A stretch of DNA of 64,000 nucleotides, from contig NZ_LMBX01000002.1 in the NCBI RefSeq assembly GCF_001439605.1, forward strand, positions 62,001-126,000. The letters run 5' to 3'. The first letter of the stretch is position 1. Every line of letters begins with the position of its first letter. The notes below the pieces were generated by a model. It saw only the letters and a list, made by a program, of their open reading frames with translations, had not been told where the DNA came from and searched no databases. Origin of the DNA: Cytobacillus praedii. Its GTDB lineage: Bacteria; Bacillota; Bacilli; Bacillales; Cytobacillaceae. Below, in pieces: positions 28,501 through 35,319 of this stretch. The position numbers and the translations under genes were made by a program.

Positions 28501-28899
28501 AAGCTCTGGTGAAAGCCAATCTGTAATATACGAAGGAAGTGTGCTCCGATTTTGCAAGAGACTTCCAATTTCAGGATTAGAGAGAAGGACAAATTCGGTT
28601 ACAGGGTCTAGCCCAATTCCTTTATATTTTTTAAAACGGTCCTGTTCATTTGTTTCAAAAGCAAGATACTCAATGTTATTTGGCTTCTCTTTCTTCTTTT
28701 TGGAAATTGGATCAGCCGGAAGCTTAAACCTTCTATTCACTTGGTATTTTAAACGGAGAAGAGCATCTATCCCTGTCCCGCCAAGGCCAATAACAAGTAT
28801 TGGATTATCGATCGTATCCACACGGATTTTTTCACTTACGATTCCACCGCCCAAAGATACGTCTAACTGCTGGATATGTTCTCTAACTGTTGCTTTCAT
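25510..28899 (-). CDS. Giant tubulin/FtsZ-like GTPase (tubulin_2 type)
   Basis: Protein of 1129 residues. The N-terminal 300 residues carry tubulin-superfamily marks: VIGLGGTG (36-43, T1-like), GRLLLF near 149, and ISGGTGSG (187-194), equivalent to the GGGTGTG signature of tubulin and FtsZ, followed by LGYLFTPDV. FtsZ is about 380 residues, so this protein has an extra helical C-terminal region of about 750 residues. This fits the tubulin-like family found beside vWA proteins and GTPases in bacterial operons. No membrane segment. It is the second gene of the operon, 12 nt after the secreted vWA gene, with GGGGG before its ATG. It may form GTP-dependent filaments or a scaffold; not shown. Confidence 0.75.
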   Translation of the reverse strand: MKATVREHIQQLDVSLGGGIVSEKIRVDTIDNPILVIGLGGTGIDALLRLKYQVNRRFKLPADPISKKKKEKPNNIEYLAFETNEQDRFKKYKGIGLDPVTEFVLLSNPEIGSLLQNRSTLPSYITDWLSPELLITDGISGASGVRQAGRLLLFTKINQVVQTIEKKIKVLSEGTNKRMSVFILTGISGGTGSGCFLDISYIIRGIMEKEHGSAGVDKVSILGYLFTPDVNLSNKSLNTHTSEYIKKNGFAALKELDYWMNVDERNERFKQQYGNILTVNSPMPPYNLCHLISATNLDGKLLENAYDYTMNVTAENITNFMANEDKQSGEEFAIHDYISNIGTNIKQMHKAYAANYSYNILGASSAILPVEEMTTYLAYKVFKKMEKMFPASPTQEEVETFANRMGLDIDSVHRKFNSLVPEPIPGYENSDRLNFNNVIKQQTISLDQELEQGYLSKARENYIKLKKQYPAELLENFKEQIKRIFLNPEQGPFFVSRLIFTAKGNSLLNLIKSYIEFLQEQVYRKPMEINDMAQHGAERLADAKSALFSKDKKKNAYISTKIDEYYLRADKECMEHMIDFYQDVHTMINEENNKMYSVVTEILNTLNAIFEKNGDILIRGEETQDGSGNKTYYWNVVSVPDMAEKITEIMDTKDGNDMIADFTKDLLDQSNRWVKEQDLDIISSISEFLSEKFGDLITKSMEDFLVMKYGEDESIEHIIERKIAKLLNDEAVPVFHLNNSVGNLVFPSWGFVSVPHKAPNILKGIKDFQRTSVSGARFTVKESEVKNRIFWLNTKNGVPLFVYTPLTSYEQSYERTIFEQEGVGRHLSQSEKDNWAYLPSPIPEMSWGDIYENARLKDYNRRIRELFAKAIEFGVIKDKGEYANTNNKFEVILSGQFNLSDILNQYQMEHHSDKPNLGEVKKCISELRRLLTEQLPVVSKRDIFGSSNKNLAIENFIRTPNLIHYVREEVLKYESIQEVLYELEASLKSFQDEAVNIEKFIEVLYTSTITKKGAVYVYDHDVEEESWEPFLNLTKVNKFIEFELYQVYRSLNEKRKGIIDKKADRRNTNLSMSDDTGVLTSRLEALSDAALEAKSTLEYDRKEFVNGEEMYTFYKQILEKVNSLIKVIR

Positions 28900-28911
28900 G
28901 CCGTATACCCC

Positions 28912-30681
28912 CTATATGAGATAATCAAGAGAAATCGATTTATTCACCTTGCTCAGTTTAGCTTTCAGCCTATCATTCTTCTTAATCGTTATACCTTTTG
29001 ATGCATCCACTGCCCTGCCAGCTTTTTCGATGATCACTTCCCCTTTATTAAATAAAGTGAGCGTGTCATTTTTGCCTGGCACAAGAATGACCGATTCAGT
29101 TTCTATCAATTCTGGTGCAAGCTGCAGAAGTTGATGAAGTTTAATCTTCCCTTTAAATGTATTCAATTTACGATATTGTGGAGTTGTTTTCTCTCCTGTA
29201 TCTTCATCTCGGATTTCAACAACAATCTGACCGATAAATCCTTTATTTGCTTTTTTTATAAAAGAAAGAATATAGAATACAAGAACGCCCAAAAGGAGGA
29301 AGCCAATTCCAGCCAGGACGTATAATAACCATGGGACGTCCTTTGTATTTTCTTCTTTTACAGGGGAAGAAGAAGCAGCAATTACACTAGCATCGATGAT
29401 GAACGTGTTTGTTTCCCTGAAAAAACTATTATCTTCAGCTATTACTTTTATCTCATATTGTTTATCCTCTGGAATGATAAATTCTCCATTGAAGCCTTTT
29501 CCATCATTTGTCAGAGGAATCTCACTTACCGTACCTGATGCGATTTCGTTAACAATCAGTTTCGCACCCATCGATTGATATAATTCTGGACTTTCCACCT
29601 TCTGCCCATTTGATTCAAGGAATGATTGAATAGCGATAATGTCACCCTTTTTGTAGTTCTTTTTCGCAGGGTCCACTAGTCGAAGCCCTAAATCATAATT
29701 AAAAACCATATTGATATCAATCTTGTCCTTTTGTACGCCTTTCACTTGAACCTTCCAGTTCCCCGAAGCTGGTTTAATCAATTTTATTAATGAATAAGCC
29801 TTTGACTTAGAATAGTACACATCGTCGGACGGAATTTCTATTTCCTTCCCATCTGGAGAAAATAACTTCGCTTCAATCGGATTCCCAGATGTAATTGAGA
29901 TGTTTGCTTCCATTACACTGTTGTTTGGAATATCGATATTCACGTCCTGAAATTGGCCATTTCCTGTTAAATTTGTAATAGGTATTACTTTTAACTTGAG
30001 ATGGTTTGCAAATATCTCACTCAATATTCTTGGAAGGTCATCTGCCGTAGTAGTAGTAAAAAATTTTCCGCCTGTTTCTCCAGACAGCTTTTCTAATATC
30101 GTTTTATTTAAGGTTCCGTCTGCATTTAAACCAATTGTGTAGATAGGATATCCTTCTGACTTTGATTTCCTAATCGCTTCATCTAGTTCTTTTCCAGACA
30201 GTTCCTCTGTTCTATCCGAATTTGGATTTAAATAGTTATTGCCATCTGTTAATAAAATGATTAGTGGTGTATGGTCAGCTTCCTTGCCGGCATCAAGGAT
30301 TTTAACTGCTTCACTGACACCAACGGCAATATCTGTATAAGCACCAAGGGATAATGTATCTATGTATTTCTTAAAATCAGTTTTATCAGCATCTGATCCA
30401 ATCTTCATTAAGGCTTTTTCCCGAATAATTTGGTCTGTATAGGCGACCATTCCAACCTTATCCCCATTTTTTGAAAGCATATCAATGAACATCTTCATTG
30501 CCTCGCTGCTGATTTTGTTTTTGTCACTGTCCTTCATAGAATTACTGACATCTACCACTAATACAGCATCCATTTTTTGAGCATCTGTGGATATATTTGC
30601 AGCAGCAGAATCAGTTAGAAGAAGTGAATGTAAGAATAATAGGCATAATAAGAAAAAAGCCGCATACTTATGCACCTTCAC
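28912..30681 (-). CDS. Extracytoplasmic vWA-domain membrane protein
   Basis: Protein of 589 residues. A signal peptide (KYAAFFLLCLLFLHSLLLT) is followed by a von Willebrand A domain with intact MIDAS (VLVVDVSNSMKDSD), LGAYTDIAVGVSEAV and LLTDGNN. Residues about 235-440 are beta-rich and Ig-like; a single membrane helix lies at about 452-472 (LYVLAGIGFLLLGVLVFYIL), with a cytosolic tail of about 115 residues. Thus an outside metal-dependent adhesion domain is linked to an inside tail. The start is GTG with AAGGGGGA at 7 nt. First gene of the seven-gene operon; the divergent 30873 gene shares its upstream region. Confidence 0.82.
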   Translation of the reverse strand: MKVHKYAAFFLLCLLFLHSLLLTDSAAANISTDAQKMDAVLVVDVSNSMKDSDKNKISSEAMKMFIDMLSKNGDKVGMVAYTDQIIREKALMKIGSDADKTDFKKYIDTLSLGAYTDIAVGVSEAVKILDAGKEADHTPLIILLTDGNNYLNPNSDRTEELSGKELDEAIRKSKSEGYPIYTIGLNADGTLNKTILEKLSGETGGKFFTTTTADDLPRILSEIFANHLKLKVIPITNLTGNGQFQDVNIDIPNNSVMEANISITSGNPIEAKLFSPDGKEIEIPSDDVYYSKSKAYSLIKLIKPASGNWKVQVKGVQKDKIDINMVFNYDLGLRLVDPAKKNYKKGDIIAIQSFLESNGQKVESPELYQSMGAKLIVNEIASGTVSEIPLTNDGKGFNGEFIIPEDKQYEIKVIAEDNSFFRETNTFIIDASVIAASSSPVKEENTKDVPWLLYVLAGIGFLLLGVLVFYILSFIKKANKGFIGQIVVEIRDEDTGEKTTPQYRKLNTFKGKIKLHQLLQLAPELIETESVILVPGKNDTLTLFNKGEVIIEKAGRAVDASKGITIKKNDRLKAKLSKVNKSISLDYLI

Positions 30682-30872
30682 AGAAACATCCCCCTTAAAA
30701 AAATAAGCAATCCCCTCATATCCTCCCGAAAAACATACATATATTGTAAACTAACCCTATATTTATAGAAAAATCACCCTATTTTAAATATAATTAAATT
30801 ATCGTATATTGTAAAGTTTTGAATATTTTTGTTAATATAGAAGGATTTTACATTCATGAAGGAGGAGAAGCT
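30682..30872. promoter_or_regulatory. AT-rich divergent promoter region of the vWA/GTPase system
   Basis: This 190-bp region separates the minus-strand operon from the plus-strand three-gene unit and must hold both promoters. It is very AT-rich, with several TATAAT-like words (for example near 30764 and 30789) but no single convincing -35/-10 pair. Confidence 0.35.
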
Positions 30873-31055
30873 TTGATTCCATACTATTTGCCTTTACTTA
30901 TCTTTATTTTTAGTTTTCTATGGAAATCGTTTCAACTATACAAATACAAAACTACGATTATAAAACAAAAAAAGGTTGATGAGGTAATTTATGAATATAT
31001 AAACAAGAATCAGGGAGGGAACTTATCACATGAGCAAAACTCCAGTCAAATTTAG
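30873..31055 (+). CDS. Small single-span membrane protein
   Basis: Protein of 60 residues: an N-terminal membrane helix (YYLPLLIFIFSFLWKSFQLY) and a short charged cytosolic tail ending in NSSQI. The start is TTG 30873 with AAGGAGGAG ending 5-6 nt before it; the longer frame from 30819 lacks a ribosome binding site. The 3' end overlaps the next gene by 26 bp, so the two are coupled. No family recognised. First gene of a plus-strand unit facing away from the GTPase/vWA operon. Confidence 0.6.
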   Translation: MIPYYLPLLIFIFSFLWKSFQLYKYKTTIIKQKKVDEVIYEYINKNQGGNLSHEQNSSQI

Positions 31056-31965
31056 CCATTTTACTCTTAATGAGAAATTGACAAACCAATTATATCTATG
31101 CAAAAACTGCAGCGGATACACCCTGCTGCGTATGGAACATTGCAGTCACTGTTCACAAGCAAAGGGATATCTTTCAATGGATCAATTTATCTCCAAAAAA
31201 TACCGGCTTAAATTTCAGAGTGATGTTTTCCTATTATTGTTTCTCTTATTTATTGCTGTTCTCTTTACCTTTAATCCAATTTCAATAGCAATCATTGGCA
31301 TAATTGGGGCTGCAGCAATTATCCTCTTATGTATTTTTAAACTGCTCTTCCGCAGCTCAGAAATAAATTATCTCCTCATGAACCAAGTCACAGCTGATAG
31401 AGAAAAAATTAAGAGAGGGATTCATGTCAACAAAACATTTGCTGAGAAGAAAATACAAGAATACGCCTACCTTGAAGCCTATGAGATTTTAAGAATCATC
31501 GGTTTATTTTCGAATGATGATGACACTAAAAAACTAAAATTAACATGCTTAAATACATTTATTATTCGTAAAGATATGCAATTAGAAATGGATACAGTAG
31601 TCCCAAATATGTATAGTAAGGAATTTATTGCGTACTTGGGTAATGCAGCAAAAGTCCAGCGGCATCTTGTCAATAAGAAGGTATTAGATTATGTCGTTAC
31701 TTATGAAAGAGAAATACAAGAACATTTTTCTAATGAGATCTTCATCATCGTAGCGGGTGCAGCATTAAGAATGAAACAATACTTCTTAAACTATGAAGAG
31801 TTTATTATGAAATATGCTGATCATTTGCCTAAGGAGCGAATCATTCGCTTATGCACGCTTCTGGATTCGATCCATTCTTATGAAATAGAGGAATCAAAGA
31901 AACGGGCACATCATTTATTGCACACAAAATTTAATCGGGAACCATTCGTAATGGCTCTTCATTAG
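31030..31965 (+). CDS. Zinc-ribbon membrane protein with helical C-terminal domain
   Basis: Protein of 311 residues. An N-terminal zinc ribbon (LCKNC, then CSHC, about residues 25-42) is followed by two closely spaced membrane helices (about 66-105; FLLLFLLFIAVLFTF and IIGIIGAAAIILLCIFKLLF) and a helical cytosolic domain of about 200 residues without a recognised family. GGGAGGG lies 10 nt before the ATG. Overlaps the small membrane protein gene upstream and is 13 nt before the next gene. The zinc ribbon and membrane anchor echo those of the proteins in the divergent operon, hinting at a shared complex. Confidence 0.65.
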   Translation: MSKTPVKFSHFTLNEKLTNQLYLCKNCSGYTLLRMEHCSHCSQAKGYLSMDQFISKKYRLKFQSDVFLLLFLLFIAVLFTFNPISIAIIGIIGAAAIILLCIFKLLFRSSEINYLLMNQVTADREKIKRGIHVNKTFAEKKIQEYAYLEAYEILRIIGLFSNDDDTKKLKLTCLNTFIIRKDMQLEMDTVVPNMYSKEFIAYLGNAAKVQRHLVNKKVLDYVVTYEREIQEHFSNEIFIIVAGAALRMKQYFLNYEEFIMKYADHLPKERIIRLCTLLDSIHSYEIEESKKRAHHLLHTKFNREPFVMALH

Positions 31966-31978
31966 GAAGGACAACGTA

Positions 31979-33226
31979 ATGAAAAATACTGTACGAATAA
32001 GAAACGGATTATTCCTTTTGTTTATCATTTCGTTCGGACTTCTTGGATATAAAGCATATCTTGGATATGAAAAATTCACTGCCACGAAAAACGCAGAGCA
32101 TTTTTATCTATCACAGCAATATGTAAAATCCGAAACCTTTTATGAAAATGCCATAACCAACCGTTCCATCCTATACAAAGAGAATCAAATCCAATCAACC
32201 TATACTATGCTTTTAAATAACAATAAAGAAGTTTCCGCTTTATTAGAAAAGGCAGAATCGCTATTCAGGAATGAAAATTATTCTGGACTTATCAAAACTT
32301 ATAAAGACTACCTGAATCTAAAAGAAAAGAAACAAGATGATCCTATCTTTTTAGATTATGATCAGCACTTCAATGTACAAAATGAATTTGATACCCTCCT
32401 TTCAAATACTAGAGAGAACTTATATAAACAAATGGATGCAAATGTAAAAAATCAGTTATTTGAGGATGAACATTTCATTGCTCTTTTAGGAGCATTGCCA
32501 AATGAGGTTTATGGGAGTTCAGACAAAAAAGCAGAAGAACTAACGAGTCATTTTATCAAATATGATGAAAAGAAATATTCGTTATTAGAGGACAGACTCA
32601 GTTACAATCAGCTAAAGCAAACGATTAATCGCCAAGTTTCTTCCTATTATAAAATTGGCTTAGAGGCATTTTGGCTTAAAGAAACGCTCAAGTCTATAGA
32701 AAAGGCATATGAATTAAAAATGGCTGCTTTAGAGGAAGAACGCAAAAGGAAAGAGGAAGAATTAAATAAAGCAATGGAAGCGGAAAAAGCAAAAGACCCT
32801 GCCTTTCAAGAAGAAATAATGACCGTAGTCAATGAGTACGCGATCGGATGGATGTCTGCCTATAATCAATTGGATACTTCCTATTTTGTTCATATAACAC
32901 CTGAACTATTGAATTTCTTTCATGATCGATTTGAGGAGATTAGGTCTAATCAAACAATTTTCAAAGGAGAACTTTTATACACTGAATATGACTTAGATAG
33001 TATTAAATATCGTATGGATGAAGGTGAAGAAAGTGTTGAGCTAAATGTTGTTTTAACAATGAATTCAGCTTCCTACACTGAAGGAGAACTTTACGAGATG
33101 ACAGAAACCGCCAATCCTTGGCATTACAAGCTGATTAATACAAGTGAAGGCTGGAAACTAAGCGAACGCAAGGAACTTGTCCATTTCAATTACTCAAATA
33201 CCAAAAAATATGAATTTACATATTAG
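31979..33226 (+). CDS. Membrane-anchored protein with C-terminal NTF2-like domain (TcaA-like C-terminus)
   Basis: Protein of 415 residues. A single N-terminal membrane helix (about 10-28; NGLFLLFIISFGLLGYKAYL) is followed by a long helical region with a charged coiled coil (EEERKRKEEELNKAMEAEKA) and a C-terminal domain of about 140 residues whose pattern (VNEYAIGWMSAYNQLDTSYF, SVELNVVLTM, TSEGWKLSER) resembles the NTF2-like domain of TcaA/YvbJ-type extracytoplasmic proteins. Most of the protein should be outside the cell. AGGAAGG precedes the ATG. Last gene of the plus-strand unit; a short GGACA...TGTCC hairpin follows. Confidence 0.65.
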   Translation: MKNTVRIRNGLFLLFIISFGLLGYKAYLGYEKFTATKNAEHFYLSQQYVKSETFYENAITNRSILYKENQIQSTYTMLLNNNKEVSALLEKAESLFRNENYSGLIKTYKDYLNLKEKKQDDPIFLDYDQHFNVQNEFDTLLSNTRENLYKQMDANVKNQLFEDEHFIALLGALPNEVYGSSDKKAEELTSHFIKYDEKKYSLLEDRLSYNQLKQTINRQVSSYYKIGLEAFWLKETLKSIEKAYELKMAALEEERKRKEEELNKAMEAEKAKDPAFQEEIMTVVNEYAIGWMSAYNQLDTSYFVHITPELLNFFHDRFEEIRSNQTIFKGELLYTEYDLDSIKYRMDEGEESVELNVVLTMNSASYTEGELYEMTETANPWHYKLINTSEGWKLSERKELVHFNYSNTKKYEFTY

Positions 33227-33366
33227 AGACAGGGGGACAGATTTCTTGTCCAGAACAAAAAGTATAATAAATACGATTTTTTTTAAAAGGACAAAAACGA
33301 ATGTCTAGGCTGCTCATATGATACATCAGGTCCGCAGAATATTTGAGAAAGGATGAAGCTTGGCAT

Positions 33367-33603
33367 ATGTATTATAATCCATCACCTTATTACCCTGTTT
33401 ATATGCCCTATAGGGATTTAAAGAGCGAAACATTAAATGCCGTCACACCATTTGTTGATTATGGTTTAAAAGAAGCAGCATTTACGTCATATTCTCATGC
33501 AATGACTGAAGTAGCAGCCATCGCCTATTTGATTGGAAAAGGATATAATCCGCAAACAGCTTATCAAATGGTTGAATCATGGGAAGTGAATGAAAAGTTT
33601 TAA
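33367..33603 (+). CDS. Small hypothetical protein, tyrosine-rich N-terminus
   Basis: Protein of 78 residues, beginning MYYNPSPYYPVYMPYRDLKS and continuing as a helical, mostly neutral domain (EAAFTSYSHAMTEVAAIAYL). The Tyr/Pro-rich start is reminiscent of small spore or coat-associated proteins of bacilli, but no family was recognised. ATG 33367 follows GAAAGGATG at a rather long distance; an in-frame TTG at 33343 is the alternative. It stands alone between the vWA-system unit and the tailocin locus, followed by two terminator hairpins. Confidence 0.55.
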   Translation: MYYNPSPYYPVYMPYRDLKSETLNAVTPFVDYGLKEAAFTSYSHAMTEVAAIAYLIGKGYNPQTAYQMVESWEVNEKF

Positions 33604-33683
33604 TACATGCACTTTCATTCATAAGAATCAGATCGTCTAAATTTGGATTACTCTTCCAATGTCACAAGATACAATACTGATTA

Positions 33684-33713
33684 GGAGTACGAGGGGGTTC
33701 TCCTTCGTACTCC
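33684..33713 (+). terminator. Hairpin between hypothetical gene and tailocin amidase
   Basis: GGAGTACGAGG pairs with CCTTCGTACTCC around GGGTTCT, with a one-base bulge. Not followed by a T run, so perhaps only a stabilising stem. Confidence 0.5.
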
Positions 33714-33718
33714 AACAT

Positions 33719-33750
33719 ACATATGGAACCGTGTTGGCGGTTCCATATGT
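33719..33750 (+). terminator. Intrinsic terminator
   Basis: Perfect 12-bp stem (33719-33730 with 33739-33750) around GTGTTGGC, followed by CCATTTGTTTTTCTTTT. It lies between the 33367 gene and the convergent tailocin lysis genes. Confidence 0.8.
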
Positions 33751-33845
33751 CCATTTGTTTTTCTTTTACGACTGAGCGAGCCGTATGAGAAACTAACTAA
33801 ACAATGAAAAGGAGCACGGAAACTCTTTGAGAAGTACTTCTTAGT

Positions 33846-34535
33846 TTATTTCACCCGAAGTCTTTGACCAACATAAATGGTATAGTTCGCATCAAGCCCG
33901 TTCCAATCTTTAATCTGTTGAACGGTACTTCCATATTTTTGAGCTAAAGAATATACTGTATCGCCTTGTACAACAATATGGTACACAGCTGTTGACTTCT
34001 TAGGAAGATTAAAGCTTTTCACGATCCCATTTACATGACCACGTGCAATGCTTTCGATAAAAGAGCTTGTCTTTAATTTAGCCGCATCATTCGCGTTATC
34101 GATAAACCCATTTTCCGTTAACACCGCTGGCATATTGGATTCACGAAGCATATGGAAATTCGCAGTCTTTTTGCTTCGGTCTGAGAAATTAACTAACTTC
34201 AAGACCTCAGTGTGAATATTATTCTGATAGGTTGTGGTCGGTGTTCCTACCCCTGGATAAATATAGTCCTCATATCCTGTTCCCCCGCCAGCATTAATAT
34301 GAACAGACAATAAAAAATCTGCTGCCCAGGCATTCGCAGCATTCGTCCGTTCAGGTAAAGAAACCGTTTGATCACCTGTTCGGCTCATTCTGATTGATAC
34401 GTTGTCATATTCATTTAAAAGAATATCTCTAATTCTTGTAGAAATCTGCAGTGTAATGTTCTTTTCCTGAAGACCATTTCCAACTGCACCTGAATCTGTT
34501 CCTCCATGACCTGGATCGATAAATATTTTTGCCAT
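33846..34535 (-). CDS. N-acetylmuramoyl-L-alanine amidase with LysM domain (tailocin endolysin)
   Basis: Endolysin of 229 residues. Residues 1-170 form an Amidase_3 domain: IFIDPGHGGTDSGAVG (zinc His), the Glu of GNGLQEKN, LLSVHINAG (zinc His) and the catalytic Glu in VLTENGFIDN. Residues about 183-229 are one LysM repeat (YHIVVQGDTVYSLAQKYGST, then IKDWNGLD) that binds peptidoglycan. It cuts the lactyl-amide bond and would release tail particles by lysis. GAGGTGAT precedes the ATG. Last gene of the minus-strand tail-lysis operon. Confidence 0.92.
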   Translation of the reverse strand: MAKIFIDPGHGGTDSGAVGNGLQEKNITLQISTRIRDILLNEYDNVSIRMSRTGDQTVSLPERTNAANAWAADFLLSVHINAGGGTGYEDYIYPGVGTPTTTYQNNIHTEVLKLVNFSDRSKKTANFHMLRESNMPAVLTENGFIDNANDAAKLKTSSFIESIARGHVNGIVKSFNLPKKSTAVYHIVVQGDTVYSLAQKYGSTVQQIKDWNGLDANYTIYVGQRLRVK

Positions 34536-34623
34536 TATTAATCACCTCATATTTTTATTTGAAAGTTATAATCATAAAGCTTGTACACAATAAACCACTT
34601 ACAAATATTTTTAATAAAGCTGT

Positions 34624-34869
34624 TTATTTAAGATTGTGGCGCTCTAGAATTTCTTTCTGAAGCTTTGCTTTCTTAGTTAACGCATACGTATTTTTATAAA
34701 CAGCATATAAATTGATCCCTAAAGCAATAGCGGCAGAAATCAAAACGACAAAAGCATTAATACTGTCCTGCGTAAACCATTCAAACGAGATGCCAATCGT
34801 TCCAAAAAAGAAGAAAAGGGCTGTCAAAAAGCCCCCGATCAATGTAGCAATATCCTTTTTCATAATCAT
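34624..34869 (-). CDS. Phage holin
   Basis: Protein of 81 residues with two membrane helices (about 9-29 TLIGGFLTALFFFFGTIGI and 38-58 AFVVLISAAIALGINLYAVY) and a lysine-rich cytosolic tail, the standard class II holin layout as in the small holins of Bacillus phages and PBSX XhlB. It would form membrane lesions that let the amidase reach the wall. AGAGGCGAA precedes tandem ATG candidates at 34869 and 34863. Eight nt after the XhlA-like gene. Confidence 0.85.
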   Translation of the reverse strand: MIMKKDIATLIGGFLTALFFFFGTIGISFEWFTQDSINAFVVLISAAIALGINLYAVYKNTYALTKKAKLQKEILERHNLK

Positions 34870-34877
34870 TTCGCCTC

Positions 34878-35132
34878 TTACAGATTAAAATTTATGGCTG
34901 CATAAAAAATAGCCACTGCTCCTCCAATCAGCCCAACAACAAATGCATTGGTGATTGCGCGCCGTAGCCATTTCGTATCCTCTTTTATATCCTTTAAATC
35001 CGACTGAATCTCACGAATATCCCGATCATGAATTAGTGTTTTATCCTGAAGCTGGCGAATATCCTGTTTCATGTCTTCGACGGAGGTTTTGAGTGTAACA
35101 ATGTCTTTTTGGACTAGGTTTAGTTCGTTCAT
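34878..35132 (-). CDS. XhlA-like hemolysin/holin-associated protein
   Basis: Protein of 84 residues: a charged N-terminal coiled coil (LKTSVEDMKQDIRQLQDKTL) and one C-terminal membrane helix (AFVVGLIGGAVAIFYAAINF). This is the XhlA architecture of PBSX, where XhlA works with the XhlB holin and XlyA amidase in lysis. GGAGG lies 6 nt before the ATG. First gene of the lysis cassette, 187 nt after the fibre gene. Confidence 0.85.
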   Translation of the reverse strand: MNELNLVQKDIVTLKTSVEDMKQDIRQLQDKTLIHDRDIREIQSDLKDIKEDTKWLRRAITNAFVVGLIGGAVAIFYAAINFNL

Positions 35133-35201
35133 TTGTAGCCTCCTTTCGATATAAATAAAAAAGAATCCAAGATTGAACCCTATTGAACTAAATATTTCTT
35201 A

Positions 35202-35318
35202 TTACTTCCTTATTCCCCCATCTAATAATACATTTATTCTCATTACACCACAAAATTTCATGGATACTATGCTCTCACCATGTAAAATTAAACACTTAAC
35301 AAGTTGTTTAAAGGACAT
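35202..35318 (-). CDS. Possible small ORF after the fibre gene
   Basis: A 38-codon frame starts one base after the fibre stop (TAA-A-ATG) and begins MSFKQLVKCLILHGESIVSM. Position would suit an XkdX-like or chaperone-type gene, but the sequence does not look like XkdX and the ribosome binding site (GGTGTG) is poor. It may instead be decayed sequence. The rest of 35133-35319 shows nothing. Confidence 0.2.
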   Translation of the reverse strand: MSFKQLVKCLILHGESIVSMKFCGVMRINVLLDGGIRK

Positions 35319-35319
35319 T

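Noticed and set aside
33234-33260. REP-like word GGGGGACAG...TTGTCC, with partial matches near 11538 and 12853
   Set aside because: Resembles scattered repeats of bacilli, but the copies here are too short and unlike each other to call a repeat family.
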